Origin: a virus
Direction: 5' to 3' (one strand)
Virus record (IMG/VR): IMGVR_UViG_3300045135_000446
Coordinates: 1 to 40,434 of that record
Length of the DNA: 40,434 nt
Positions 1 to 8,541 of this stretch are shown here, one piece after another. The position numbers and the translations under genes were made by a program. The notes under the pieces are model-generated. The model saw nothing but the letters and a program-made list of their open reading frames with translations. It was not told the origin of the DNA and did no database searches. Position 1 is the stretch's first letter; every line of letters starts with the position of its first letter.

Positions 1-3000
1 CGCTCCACTTGGCGCCCAAGGTCGAAAGCCTTCGTCTTGAGGGCATATATCGCATTCTCTTTATAGCCCGGAGTGCCTTTACGTCGCTGTAGCGACTTAG
101 CAAACGATGTCTCTGGTAGAGACTCGACGAACATACGCATAATCTCTGCCTGCACGTCTTGAGGTACTTTGTTTGCTTGTAGGGTCTGCAGCGTCTGACC
201 AACGAACGAACTCGGCGGTGCCTTAGAGTAGTTCGCATTGCTGACGTTGACGAATTTCTCGACGTTCTTGACCGAGGCATCCGCCTTCAGGTCTTCCATC
301 GCACGGTCGCGCTCTTGGATATTCTCAAAGGCTTCGACCGTAAATTCCCCATTGGCAACATAGGACAACCAATAGTTACCAGAACGTGTCAGTGGGAAAT
401 ATGGTTCGATAGTGCCAGTATCAAATAGGCGGGCGTAGACCTCGTTCTTCAACTTCTTGCGCGCAGCCTCATCGGAGATTGTCTCGTCGATCTTGCCATA
501 GATGACGTCCCGCATTTTCTCGTACTGTTTCTTGTACGTGTCGCGCATCTGGGCGTAGATTTTGTCTCCGCCTGTGGCCGACAGGGCCCGCCAGTCATTG
601 CGCATGGCCTTCCATGCCTTAGCTTTTTCTGGGTCGTTGGCGTACGCAGATAACGGCTTGGTCGGGTCTACCTGCTCGACGGTACTCTTATAGACGACGC
701 GGTTCAGGGCATCGACCTGATCCTTGTGCGCCTTAACCCAGTTCGACACAGACTTCAGGACGCCTTCGACTTCTTGGTCAGACTTGTTAATCGCACCGCG
801 CTGCTGCTCCATCATTCTGTGCAGGTCCATAGCACCAGTAATGCCATTGCGCTCGGCGACGTCTGCGACGGCCTGCGAAGGTAGTACGGACAGCCCACCA
901 CGCTTTGCCTTGTCTTTAGCAGGGCCCCGCAAGAACCCAACAAGCTGGTCTGAGTACTTCTGCGTGAACTCTTTTGTGGTCGGTTTAGCCTGCTTCTGCA
1001 CGTCACCAAGCATCTCAGCAACGCGCTTACCTGCAGCGCGGGGGGACAGCATGAAGAACTCTCCACCACCGATATTCTTCGGTGCGGGGGCGAGGATGTT
1101 GTCGATGATGCTGGTGGTCTGGTCCAACGCGGACTCGAGCGGCTTAACAGGTTTACCGATAAGCGACCGCAGGAAGTTGGAGATCGCGGCTTTGAACTTA
1201 GCGAAAGGAGTTAGGGGGTCACCCTCTACCTTCAACCCTGCTAGCATCCGTTGGAACTCGGGGTTCGAGAACGCTTCCGCCACAAACTCGTTCAGGTTAG
1301 TGAACCCATATGCAGTCGGTGCGTAGTCCTTCGTCTCGTCGAAGATTTTCTGCAGCTTGCGTGTGAGCGGGTGGTTCTTCTTTGCTAGTGTCGCAACGGT
1401 TGCGGCGTGAGTCATCTCGTGCAGCAAGGTGTGCGCGTTCATGCCCCCATTCGGAATGTATTCTACCCCGTCGTAGTACGTGGTGTCTGATAACCGGATA
1501 GTGTTGGTATCAAGAGTAAACCGGCCAGCAAAGCTAGCGTCCTTACCAATCTCAATTTTTGTATCGCCAGCCACTTTGGCTAGTTTCTCCGCCACTGCAC
1601 GGACTTCGGGATCAGGGGTGTTCGCCGCGAGTGCACGCAGGGCACCCTGCAGGTTGTTAGCTTTTATGAGGTTCACCACCACACTCGATAGCGGTGCAGA
1701 CGAGGCTTCGGCAGTCATGTTGTACATGCCACCTTTGTAGATCATGGACCGTAGCATCGGGTCGTTCTCGTCGATGCCTAACTTCTCCATGAGTGCTTGG
1801 AGTGCCTTCTCATCTGCATCGGTATTGATGTCGAACCCGCCGTCTAGCAGCTTCTCGATCTCACGGCGTTTGGCAACTAGGTCTGTGGATTGGAACGCTG
1901 CGACGTTTGTATTCAGCTTCTTGGCGTCGCGGATTGCAGTGGCGATCCACTTCTTGGTTTGTCCAGACATGTTCTCAGCCGCCCAGTCTAGGGTGGCTTG
2001 CGCTGCGTTCTTACCACGTGCGGGCAGGTACGCCTTGGTGTCTGGCCCAAAGAAAGCGACCTCCGGTGCAGTCATGTCTTCCGCTTTACGGAAGTTCGGC
2101 GCTTCTGACACCACGTCATCCACCGCGTCCTGTAAGCCGAGGATCGGGTCTTCATACGCACCGAGATATTTCTTAATTGCGCCAACTGTGTTCTTAAGTT
2201 CTTTGCTCGACTTTGTGTTGACAAGTGTCAACACCGCCTCTTTGTCTGCCACGCTCATTGGGTCAGACGCAGGCTCCATGGACATAGACTTCACAAACCG
2301 TTTGTGATCCGTGCTGTTGTTTGCGTCGTAGGCATCCATCAGCTTGGCTTCTACCGAGGCCTTTGTCGCACCAGTACGTGCCGCCGCAGACTTCTTGGGG
2401 GTAGCAGGCTGCAATGCCTTAGTCGCCTTGCGCTTCTCCAATGTAGGCATAACGGGGCGGCGAGTGCCCACCCCTAGTGTACGTTGCTCACCGCTTTTTG
2501 GTGTTGTAGGAGATACAGCGCTCGCGATACGCTCTCCCAATCCTCGTGGCTTAGGTGTTGCAGGTGGTCGGGCACCTCCACCAGTACCTCTGCCCCCTCC
2601 GGGGCCTGCCATGCTGCGTCCACCACGGCGAACGCCTGCTCTATCTCCTCGCTCGACAGGTGCTGAATCGACATCTGTATCCCCCTGTGTGGTATCTGGG
2701 AAAAGCTCAAGTTGTTGCGGGGCGTCCTGCTGCGCAGCAGGTGTCGGAGTAGCTCCGGCTGCCGCAGGTGCCTGTTGCGGAGCCGCTCTACCTGCACGGC
2801 GAGGTGCGAAGAGGTCAGGTTGTTCCGCTGGTACCCCTTCAAGAGCCCGGCTAATACCCAGCTCTGCAGTTTGAGAAGTACGTGGTTGAGCCGCGAAAGA
2901 AGTAAGAATTTGGCGCGTTGCAGGGTCATTTAGGTCACTCCCACGTAGGCGTTGTCGCACAGGCGATCGTGGCGCAATGCCCATCTCGTCAAGCATAGCG

Positions 3001-4958
3001 TCGGTGACAGTGTTTGGTTGCGCTGTAGGCGCTTGTTCCTGCGCGGGGGCTTGCTGAACCCGGCGCCGAATGCCCGGCATGCCGAGCTGTTCTGGCTCAC
3101 GCTGGTCTGTTTGTTCTGGGATACGCGCTTCCATCTCGGCGAGCTGCGTAGCTTCTGGAGGCATCTGCACCGGCTCGGCCACAGTCTGCTCTGGCGGTGC
3201 GGGGCGCTCGGCACGCTGTACGTTTACCGCACGTTGAATTGATTGTAGCTCGGCTTCGGTGGGCTTGGCACGGTCGCCTTTATATCCTGCCTTGGCCAAC
3301 GCATCTTCGTACATACGAGACACGCGGTTGTAATTGCGGCTTGGAGTTTTCTCCACCACATCTTGCAGTATCTGTCGCCGATTCTGTTCGGTGGCTTGCT
3401 GCCGCTGCGTGTCTTGCTGCCCAGTGATGGTCTCTATGTCGGACTCAGCACGGACAGCGGATTCTTCTGCGTCAATAGCGGCGAGTTGGTCGGCGATATC
3501 TGCATCTTCTTGCGCTTCACGTTGGCGCTGGTCCGCTAGATCGACGAGGTCACCCATAGCAGCGGGCTGCTCGGGGACATCTACTTCCGCATCTTCTGGT
3601 ACGTCCATGTACTGATCTGGGCGGCGTAGCTCTTCAGGGCCAAGCCGATTACGCTCTTGTTCTTGCTGCAGTGCAAACAAGTCAGGCTGCTCAAACCCAG
3701 CTTCGTCACCACGTCCGGCAGCGCGGAGTGCCTCACGCTCTCGGGCAGCAGCCTGCGCACGCTGTTCTTCTTCGGGGATCGTGGCTTGCTCAAGCTCGCG
3801 AATCATATCCCGCTGTTCAGGCTCTGGCGCACGTTCTTGGCGTTGGTCAAATAGGCTTAACTGACGCTCATCAGGGCGCTCTGGGCGCTCTGGTTCCATA
3901 CCCAAGTCTTCGTTGGGGAACATTTCACGTTGGTCACCCATAACGCGTACAGGTTGCTGGCCGAGGTCGGCCTCTGGGAACAACTCACCCTGCGCAGGGG
4001 CTTCCGATGCAGTATCTCCACCACGAGCGCGGCGGCCGGCGAACGTATCGACTAAGAGTTGGATTGCAGCACCTGCGCCGCCTCCGATAGCGCCAGCCTC
4101 ACCGGCACCTTCAAGGATAGCCTGTTCAGCGTTGTAGCCACGCTCGTTGAGGTTTTGCATGATGTTGGCCGCAGCTTCTTGCGCGGCTTCCGCTCCACCG
4201 GTCGCAGCTGCGTTTGCGATACGCTCCCCAACTACCGCTGTGGCTCTTTCCCCAATATCCCCAATCAGCCGATTGATTATCGGAGAGACGACGTCTGCGG
4301 TCCCCCCAAGAATACGCCCAACAGGCAAGGCTTCAGTAGAGCCGATTACGGCACCGATCTGTGCCGCGCGGTTACGTTCTTCTGGTGTGGCCCCATATTC
4401 GCGAGCACGTTCGCTTGCTTCCCCAGCACCCGCACCTACACCGACAGCACCAGCACCGAGAAGACCTGCGATACCTGCACCAGCAGCACCTACACCCGCC
4501 GCAGTGGCACCATAAGCAGCGCCAGCACCTACACCTACAGCACCCGCGATAGAGCCAAACGCTTGGCCGACCTTATAGGTAAGGTCTTCCTCGTCACCCA
4601 TGCTTGGAGTCAACGTATTGGCAATGCCTTGGATGCGCTCCCGTGCAGCGAGTTCTTCCTCCTCGTCAAGCATCGTAGCAGCGCCGAGTGCAGCGCTTTC
4701 GCCGAGCCCTACAACCCCAGACGCAAAGCCCCCAGCGAGATCGCCGAAGAAGCCAGACTCGGGGTCCTGCATGGTGACTAACTCACGTTCGCGCGCTTCT
4801 GCTAAACGCTCGCTAGACGTCTTACGCCCGGTCGACACTGTTCGCCCTGCGTTTCGCTGTTGTGTAGCAGCTTGCGCAAGTTGTTCGCGGGTGGCGTTCT
4901 CCGGTGCATCCACTTGCATAGTGGTGCCGTCTCGGAGTGTGAGTGTATACGTGGCCAT
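1..4958 (-). CDS. Giant virion-associated protein with metalloprotease motif (3' end outside window)
   Basis: At least 1652 codons are open from ATG at 4958 to the window edge, so the C-terminus is missing. Residues 1-40 form a small domain (starts MATYTLTLRDG) of a type I recall at the N-terminus of large phage proteins. Residues 90-310 are Ala/Gly-rich, probably helical and membrane-active. Residues 320-760 look disordered, Gln/Glu/Pro-rich, with repeated QxxLF peptides. A zinc metalloprotease motif HEMTH lies at residues 1180-1184 with helix-like flanks. Length, composition and position last in the structural cluster suggest an internal (ejection) virion protein; the protease role is inferred from HExxH alone. 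A polyprotein-type protein expressed in the host is the alternative. It starts 9 bases after the preceding gene. Confidence 0.75.
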   Translation of the reverse strand, partial: MATYTLTLRDGTTMQVDAPENATREQLAQAATQQRNAGRTVSTGRKTSSERLAEARERELVTMQDPESGFFGDLAGGFASGVVGLGESAALGAATMLDEEEELAARERIQGIANTLTPSMGDEEDLTYKVGQAFGSIAGAVGVGAGAAYGATAAGVGAAGAGIAGLLGAGAVGVGAGAGEASERAREYGATPEERNRAAQIGAVIGSTEALPVGRILGGTADVVSPIINRLIGDIGERATAVVGERIANAAATGGAEAAQEAAANIMQNLNERGYNAEQAILEGAGEAGAIGGGAGAAIQLLVDTFAGRRARGGDTASEAPAQGELFPEADLGQQPVRVMGDQREMFPNEDLGMEPERPERPDERQLSLFDQRQERAPEPEQRDMIRELEQATIPEEEQRAQAAAREREALRAAGRGDEAGFEQPDLFALQQEQERNRLGPEELRRPDQYMDVPEDAEVDVPEQPAAMGDLVDLADQRQREAQEDADIADQLAAIDAEESAVRAESDIETITGQQDTQRQQATEQNRRQILQDVVEKTPSRNYNRVSRMYEDALAKAGYKGDRAKPTEAELQSIQRAVNVQRAERPAPPEQTVAEPVQMPPEATQLAEMEARIPEQTDQREPEQLGMPGIRRRVQQAPAQEQAPTAQPNTVTDAMLDEMGIAPRSPVRQRLRGSDLNDPATRQILTSFAAQPRTSQTAELGISRALEGVPAEQPDLFAPRRAGRAAPQQAPAAAGATPTPAAQQDAPQQLELFPDTTQGDTDVDSAPVERGDRAGVRRGGRSMAGPGGGRGTGGGARPPATPKPRGLGERIASAVSPTTPKSGEQRTLGVGTRRPVMPTLEKRKATKALQPATPKKSAAARTGATKASVEAKLMDAYDANNSTDHKRFVKSMSMEPASDPMSVADKEAVLTLVNTKSSKELKNTVGAIKKYLGAYEDPILGLQDAVDDVVSEAPNFRKAEDMTAPEVAFFGPDTKAYLPARGKNAAQATLDWAAENMSGQTKKWIATAIRDAKKLNTNVAAFQSTDLVAKRREIEKLLDGGFDINTDADEKALQALMEKLGIDENDPMLRSMIYKGGMYNMTAEASSAPLSSVVVNLIKANNLQGALRALAANTPDPEVRAVAEKLAKVAGDTKIEIGKDASFAGRFTLDTNTIRLSDTTYYDGVEYIPNGGMNAHTLLHEMTHAATVATLAKKNHPLTRKLQKIFDETKDYAPTAYGFTNLNEFVAEAFSNPEFQRMLAGLKVEGDPLTPFAKFKAAISNFLRSLIGKPVKPLESALDQTTSIIDNILAPAPKNIGGGEFFMLSPRAAGKRVAEMLGDVQKQAKPTTKEFTQKYSDQLVGFLRGPAKDKAKRGGLSVLPSQAVADVAERNGITGAMDLHRMMEQQRGAINKSDQEVEGVLKSVSNWVKAHKDQVDALNRVVYKSTVEQVDPTKPLSAYANDPEKAKAWKAMRNDWRALSATGGDKIYAQMRDTYKKQYEKMRDVIYGKIDETISDEAARKKLKNEVYARLFDTGTIEPYFPLTRSGNYWLSYVANGEFTVEAFENIQERDRAMEDLKADASVKNVEKFVNVSNANYSKAPPSSFVGQTLQTLQANKVPQDVQAEIMRMFVESLPETSFAKSLQRRKGTPGYKENAIYALKTKAFDLGRQVE

Positions 4959-4967
4959 GAGGTACCC

Positions 4968-6830
4968 TTACTGGATGTCAATGATATCTTCAGGAGACAC
5001 CATCTCGGTGTCAACACTGAAGCCCGCACCTTGTGCAATAGCCTTAGCTAGGTCAGACTCAAGGTCTAGCAACGAAACACCATCTTCTTCCTCCTGCTCC
5101 ATAACCATGTTTGCTCTGGCCACCATAGCGGCGTATCGTGCGTCCCGGCGCTCCGCAAGGTCTCTAGCTAGCTCTGTATCACCGTCGTCCAGGGCTTGGT
5201 TTGCGTCTACCATAAGTGCATTATATTCCGGGTCCGCATTTAACTGACTCTCTACAAGGGCCGCGCGCGTTTCGTGTATCTTACTTAACGCCTGGAGTGC
5301 GTTATCGGACCGCATGTTATCCGCGGTCACAGCATCCGCCGCCTGCAAGCGCGCTTCCTTCATTAAGTCTAGTTCGTAGGTGCGGTCGTCTTGCATGCGG
5401 TCATAGTCACGCTGCGCTGCTTCTCGCAGGCCACGCACCTGCTCCAACTTCATCTGGGATATGGCGCTGTACACGGTGCGCTGGTTTTGCATCGTCTGCG
5501 CGTACATCTCGCGGCCCAGCTGCATGCCGGTCTCCGCGGCGGACATATCAAGCTGCATACCCTCTTGGGCCAACTTAAATTGGTCCATAAGCCGACCACG
5601 TGCCTGCGCGTTCTGCCGGTCCCGGGTACGTAGTGAAGCCGCGGCTCCCGAGGCCATAGTCGAGCCTGCTGTAGTACCACGTGCGTTGATTAAGAACGAG
5701 ATAAGTTGGTCCCGTTTTTCCTGTTTAGGGTCGTACCGCTCAGCGTCGAACTCCTCGAGCTTCTGCTGCATAGCGTCATACTCTGCGGCGTTCTCGTTCC
5801 GGCGGGTATACGCATCTGCGGTGGCGAACCCCTGCTGCATAGCGCTGTTGGCGCTGCCGCCACCAATACCACCCATGTTAGCCGCTGCATCGCTAGCTGC
5901 GGCGACGGGATCAACAGCCGGTGAAGGTGCCGCATCAACAGTCGGTGAAGGTGCCGCATCAACAGTCGGTGAAGGTGCCGCGGCTTCGGTCGGCGCGTTG
6001 TTAGGGCGAGTCGCCGGGCCTAAACTTGCGATCCCACCAGCGGGGGCGTTGTTAGGGCGCGTGAGGGGGCCGGCACCAAGGCCCGCCAAGTCAGCTCCCA
6101 TGGGTGCGTTTTGAGTTCTTTTAGGGGCGATCTGAGGGTTCGTCGCTGACATAACGTCAAGTGCGCTTGTCTCTGACCCTACTGGGATATTCCCCCTAAC
6201 TCCAGGCATACGTGCGCTCGAGGCGCGCCCTACAGGAGTAACAAAATCGCGCTGTTCTTCTGCTCTCGGCTGCTGTTGGCGTAGCTGGGAGATCAAACTC
6301 TGCTTTTGACCTTCGTTCAGATCGCTACGGCGGCGCACAATGTCAATCTGTTCTTGTAGGGACAGGTCCTCAGAGAGACCACCCATACCCCCTACGGCCC
6401 CGCCGGGGGCAAAAGCAACTAGCCCACCGGATGCCATTTTCGGCATGCCTTGTGGGGCACCTTGCGGTGCAGGCTGTGGGGCGGGTGGACGCTGTCCGGC
6501 TAACGCGCCGAGGCCACCCTTGGCGACCTGCTGCATGTTCTTCTGCTGTTCGGCCTGACGCTGCTGTAGAATACCCTGTGTCTGCTGCATCATCTCCTGT
6601 TTTGTCATACCGAGGAGTTCAGCTTCACGCTGCTGCTTGATCGTCTCAGGCTGTTGGGCCATCTGCATCTGCATGTCGCGTGCAGCGGCTTCTTTCTCAG
6701 ACTTGAGTTTTTGCAGGGCGAGGAGGTCCACCAGCTGCTGGTTCTGTGCATAGCGTTGTTGTAGCGCCTGTGGGTTACCACGGTACGCGTCTACCTTGCT
6801 CTGAATTTCTTGGTCGATGCCGTTTGCCAT
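4968..6830 (-). CDS. Gln/Met-rich coiled-coil virion protein candidate, 620 aa
   Basis: No enzymatic domain is recognised. Residues 1-105 are a Gln/Met-rich helical region (start MANGIDQEIQ). Then come a Pro/Gly/Ala linker with two GG motifs (AKGGLGA at 103-109, MASGGLV at 132-138), an Ala/Pro-rich low-complexity stretch around residues 270-310 containing a short tandem repeat (APSPTVDA and variants), and a charged helical C-terminal half (about 340-600) typical of coiled coil. It lies between other large or unusual virion-type genes, 11 bases after the upstream stop. I infer a structural or internal virion protein, partly by position. The start has an AAGGG sequence upstream. Confidence 0.6.
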   Translation of the reverse strand: MANGIDQEIQSKVDAYRGNPQALQQRYAQNQQLVDLLALQKLKSEKEAAARDMQMQMAQQPETIKQQREAELLGMTKQEMMQQTQGILQQRQAEQQKNMQQVAKGGLGALAGQRPPAPQPAPQGAPQGMPKMASGGLVAFAPGGAVGGMGGLSEDLSLQEQIDIVRRRSDLNEGQKQSLISQLRQQQPRAEEQRDFVTPVGRASSARMPGVRGNIPVGSETSALDVMSATNPQIAPKRTQNAPMGADLAGLGAGPLTRPNNAPAGGIASLGPATRPNNAPTEAAAPSPTVDAAPSPTVDAAPSPAVDPVAAASDAAANMGGIGGGSANSAMQQGFATADAYTRRNENAAEYDAMQQKLEEFDAERYDPKQEKRDQLISFLINARGTTAGSTMASGAAASLRTRDRQNAQARGRLMDQFKLAQEGMQLDMSAAETGMQLGREMYAQTMQNQRTVYSAISQMKLEQVRGLREAAQRDYDRMQDDRTYELDLMKEARLQAADAVTADNMRSDNALQALSKIHETRAALVESQLNADPEYNALMVDANQALDDGDTELARDLAERRDARYAAMVARANMVMEQEEEDGVSLLDLESDLAKAIAQGAGFSVDTEMVSPEDIIDIQ

Positions 6831-6841
6831 GTGAGTAACCC

Positions 6842-7705
6842 TTAGCTGGTAGATGTGTCGCTAGACGTAGCGCCTGACAACAGATCATATAATTTCTGGA
6901 TGCCCCCAGTAGTCTGCATGACGTTTGAAAGTTCGCTAGGTTGCATGTACGAGTAAGACTGCGCTGCGATCGGGAGACCTTGCAGGAGCGACTGCATGTA
7001 CTGCACCTGCTTGTAGGGGAAGTCCCGCTCTTCCTCAAACTGCAGGCGATCTGCGTCGATACCGGCCTGTTCGATATCGCGCTGAATACCGCCAAGTTCA
7101 GCCTGTTTCGTCAGTGCAGCAAGCCCATAGGTATTGGCGGCGGTCTGTGCCTCCAGCTCGCGGCCTTGCTCAGTGTTAAACTGCTGCATGGCCTTATCGT
7201 AGGCGGTGGCGTAGCCCGTACCAGTGATGCCCGCGAGATTGGTGAGCAGGTTGCGGTTGAGCTCCGACTCCATGATGGCCTGACGAGACCCCCCATACGC
7301 ACCAGCACGAGTAAGCCGCCCGGCGTCGGCAACGCGTTGGATTTCGGCCTGCCGACGGGCTTCATCAATCTGCGGCTGGAGTGCTGCATTTAGGTAGGGG
7401 TTCATATACTGCTGCGCGGCTTCAGCGGTAAACTGCTGCGGGGTGAATGCACCCATCTGATCCGTGGGGATAGTCAGCCCCCCGATACCACCAAAAGCTG
7501 CCGATTCTGCAGCGCTGGGTCCTGCGGTAAGTGGGCCGGTATATGCTTGGTAGGATTGGTCAGCCATACCCCAGCCACGTCCGAGCATATCAGTGACATA
7601 AGGCCCCGCCCAGTTAGACAGGGAGGACTCAGTGCCGGTGTGCTGCCCGAGTAGCGGGTCTGTGGTATTAGCCGTATCGGTGGTTGTTGTGTTGTCAGTA
7701 GCCAT
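6842..7705 (-). CDS. Conserved phage protein, 287 aa, probable virion component
   Basis: Function is not known. The N-terminus (MATDNTTTTDTANTTD) is Thr/Asp-rich and probably disordered. Residues 25-60 contain the NWAGPYVTDMLGRGW segment that I recall from many marine phage genomes, followed by a Gly/Ala region and a Gln-rich helical centre (about 85-220). No transmembrane segment or catalytic motif is visible. The ATG at 7705 follows a GAGGTGA ribosome-binding sequence and lies 8 bases from the upstream stop, so it belongs to the same transcript as its neighbours. A role in tail or internal virion assembly is inferred only from context. Confidence 0.6.
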   Translation of the reverse strand: MATDNTTTTDTANTTDPLLGQHTGTESSLSNWAGPYVTDMLGRGWGMADQSYQAYTGPLTAGPSAAESAAFGGIGGLTIPTDQMGAFTPQQFTAEAAQQYMNPYLNAALQPQIDEARRQAEIQRVADAGRLTRAGAYGGSRQAIMESELNRNLLTNLAGITGTGYATAYDKAMQQFNTEQGRELEAQTAANTYGLAALTKQAELGGIQRDIEQAGIDADRLQFEEERDFPYKQVQYMQSLLQGLPIAAQSYSYMQPSELSNVMQTTGGIQKLYDLLSGATSSDTSTS

Positions 7706-7713
7706 GGCTCACC

Positions 7714-8541
7714 TCACTTGGGCATAACGGAAGCAGGGTTGATCTGCTTACCTTGTTGCGTTGTACCAGTGCGTTCCTGCCGAGCACGGTCCATCATATT
7801 GTATAGCTGTTTTGCACCTGCCTCTGAATTGCCGTTGCCAAGGTGGCTCACGACATCTGCAGGGATTACAAATTCACCATCACTGAGGGCTGCTGGTTGG
7901 TTCCCGTCGATCTGCGCAGGGACTTCATCGGCCATACCGTCAGTCGGACCACCAAGATAATAGCCGTTTTTCTTTTCTTCTGGCGTACTCATCGGGCTAC
8001 GAGGGCCGTACAGCCCAGCGAGCCCACCAGCAGCGTATTTCGGCTTAAACCCTGCAAGCCCTTCTACAGGGCGGGGTACCGGCGCGTCCTCGATTACCCG
8101 TGCAGGTGCACGAGAGAGGATAGGCGCCATGCTGGCCTGAGTTTGCTGCTGTGACTGTTGTGGCTGTGGGGCTGGAGGGCGCGTCTGGCGGGCAGGATTA
8201 CTAGCATTTAACGCTGCGAGACCTTGTGCCTGCTCCTCTAGTGCAGGGATCGCACTTGCTTCCCCTTTGGGCGTGAATACGCGGTCAGACATATACCGTT
8301 GCCCACTGCTCCCTGGACGCCGGTTTGGGTCGTAGGTGTTAGCTACTTCGGCACGCTCCATTGTGTAGCGTGGGATACCCCCTTGGTACCCCACTGGTGG
8401 GGCTGAGGCGTTTGCAAAATCAGATTTGCTTAGGGCGTAGCTGCCCCCAAGAGATACTAGGCCACGAAACCAGTCAACCTCACCATCTTGGCCAGTGAAA
8501 GCGTCCCCAATTCCGTCTATAGTTTCTGATAACCAGCTCAT
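7714..8541 (-). CDS. Conserved phage protein with GEFVIPADVVSHLGNG motif, 275 aa
   Basis: The C-terminal third (about residues 195-275) has the sequence pattern GGPTDGMADEVPA, then DGEFVIPADVVSHLGNG (221-237), then a helix around AGAKQLYNMMDR. This region is highly conserved in many phage genomes as I recall them, but its role is not established. The middle (100-160) is Gln/Pro/Ala linker, and a YAAGGLA peptide lies at 169-175. Start and upstream stop overlap as ATGA (8538-8541), which implies translational coupling to the 2071-aa gene. A virion accessory or chaperone role for the giant proteins is plausible but unproven. Confidence 0.6.
   Translation of the reverse strand: MSWLSETIDGIGDAFTGQDGEVDWFRGLVSLGGSYALSKSDFANASAPPVGYQGGIPRYTMERAEVANTYDPNRRPGSSGQRYMSDRVFTPKGEASAIPALEEQAQGLAALNASNPARQTRPPAPQPQQSQQQTQASMAPILSRAPARVIEDAPVPRPVEGLAGFKPKYAAGGLAGLYGPRSPMSTPEEKKNGYYLGGPTDGMADEVPAQIDGNQPAALSDGEFVIPADVVSHLGNGNSEAGAKQLYNMMDRARQERTGTTQQGKQINPASVMPK

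Noticed and set aside
4059-4781. 240-codon plus-strand frame
   Set aside because: It lies antisense to the Ala/Gly-rich part of the metalloprotease giant; the translation is low in structure and the minus-strand frame is unbroken and has recognisable motifs.
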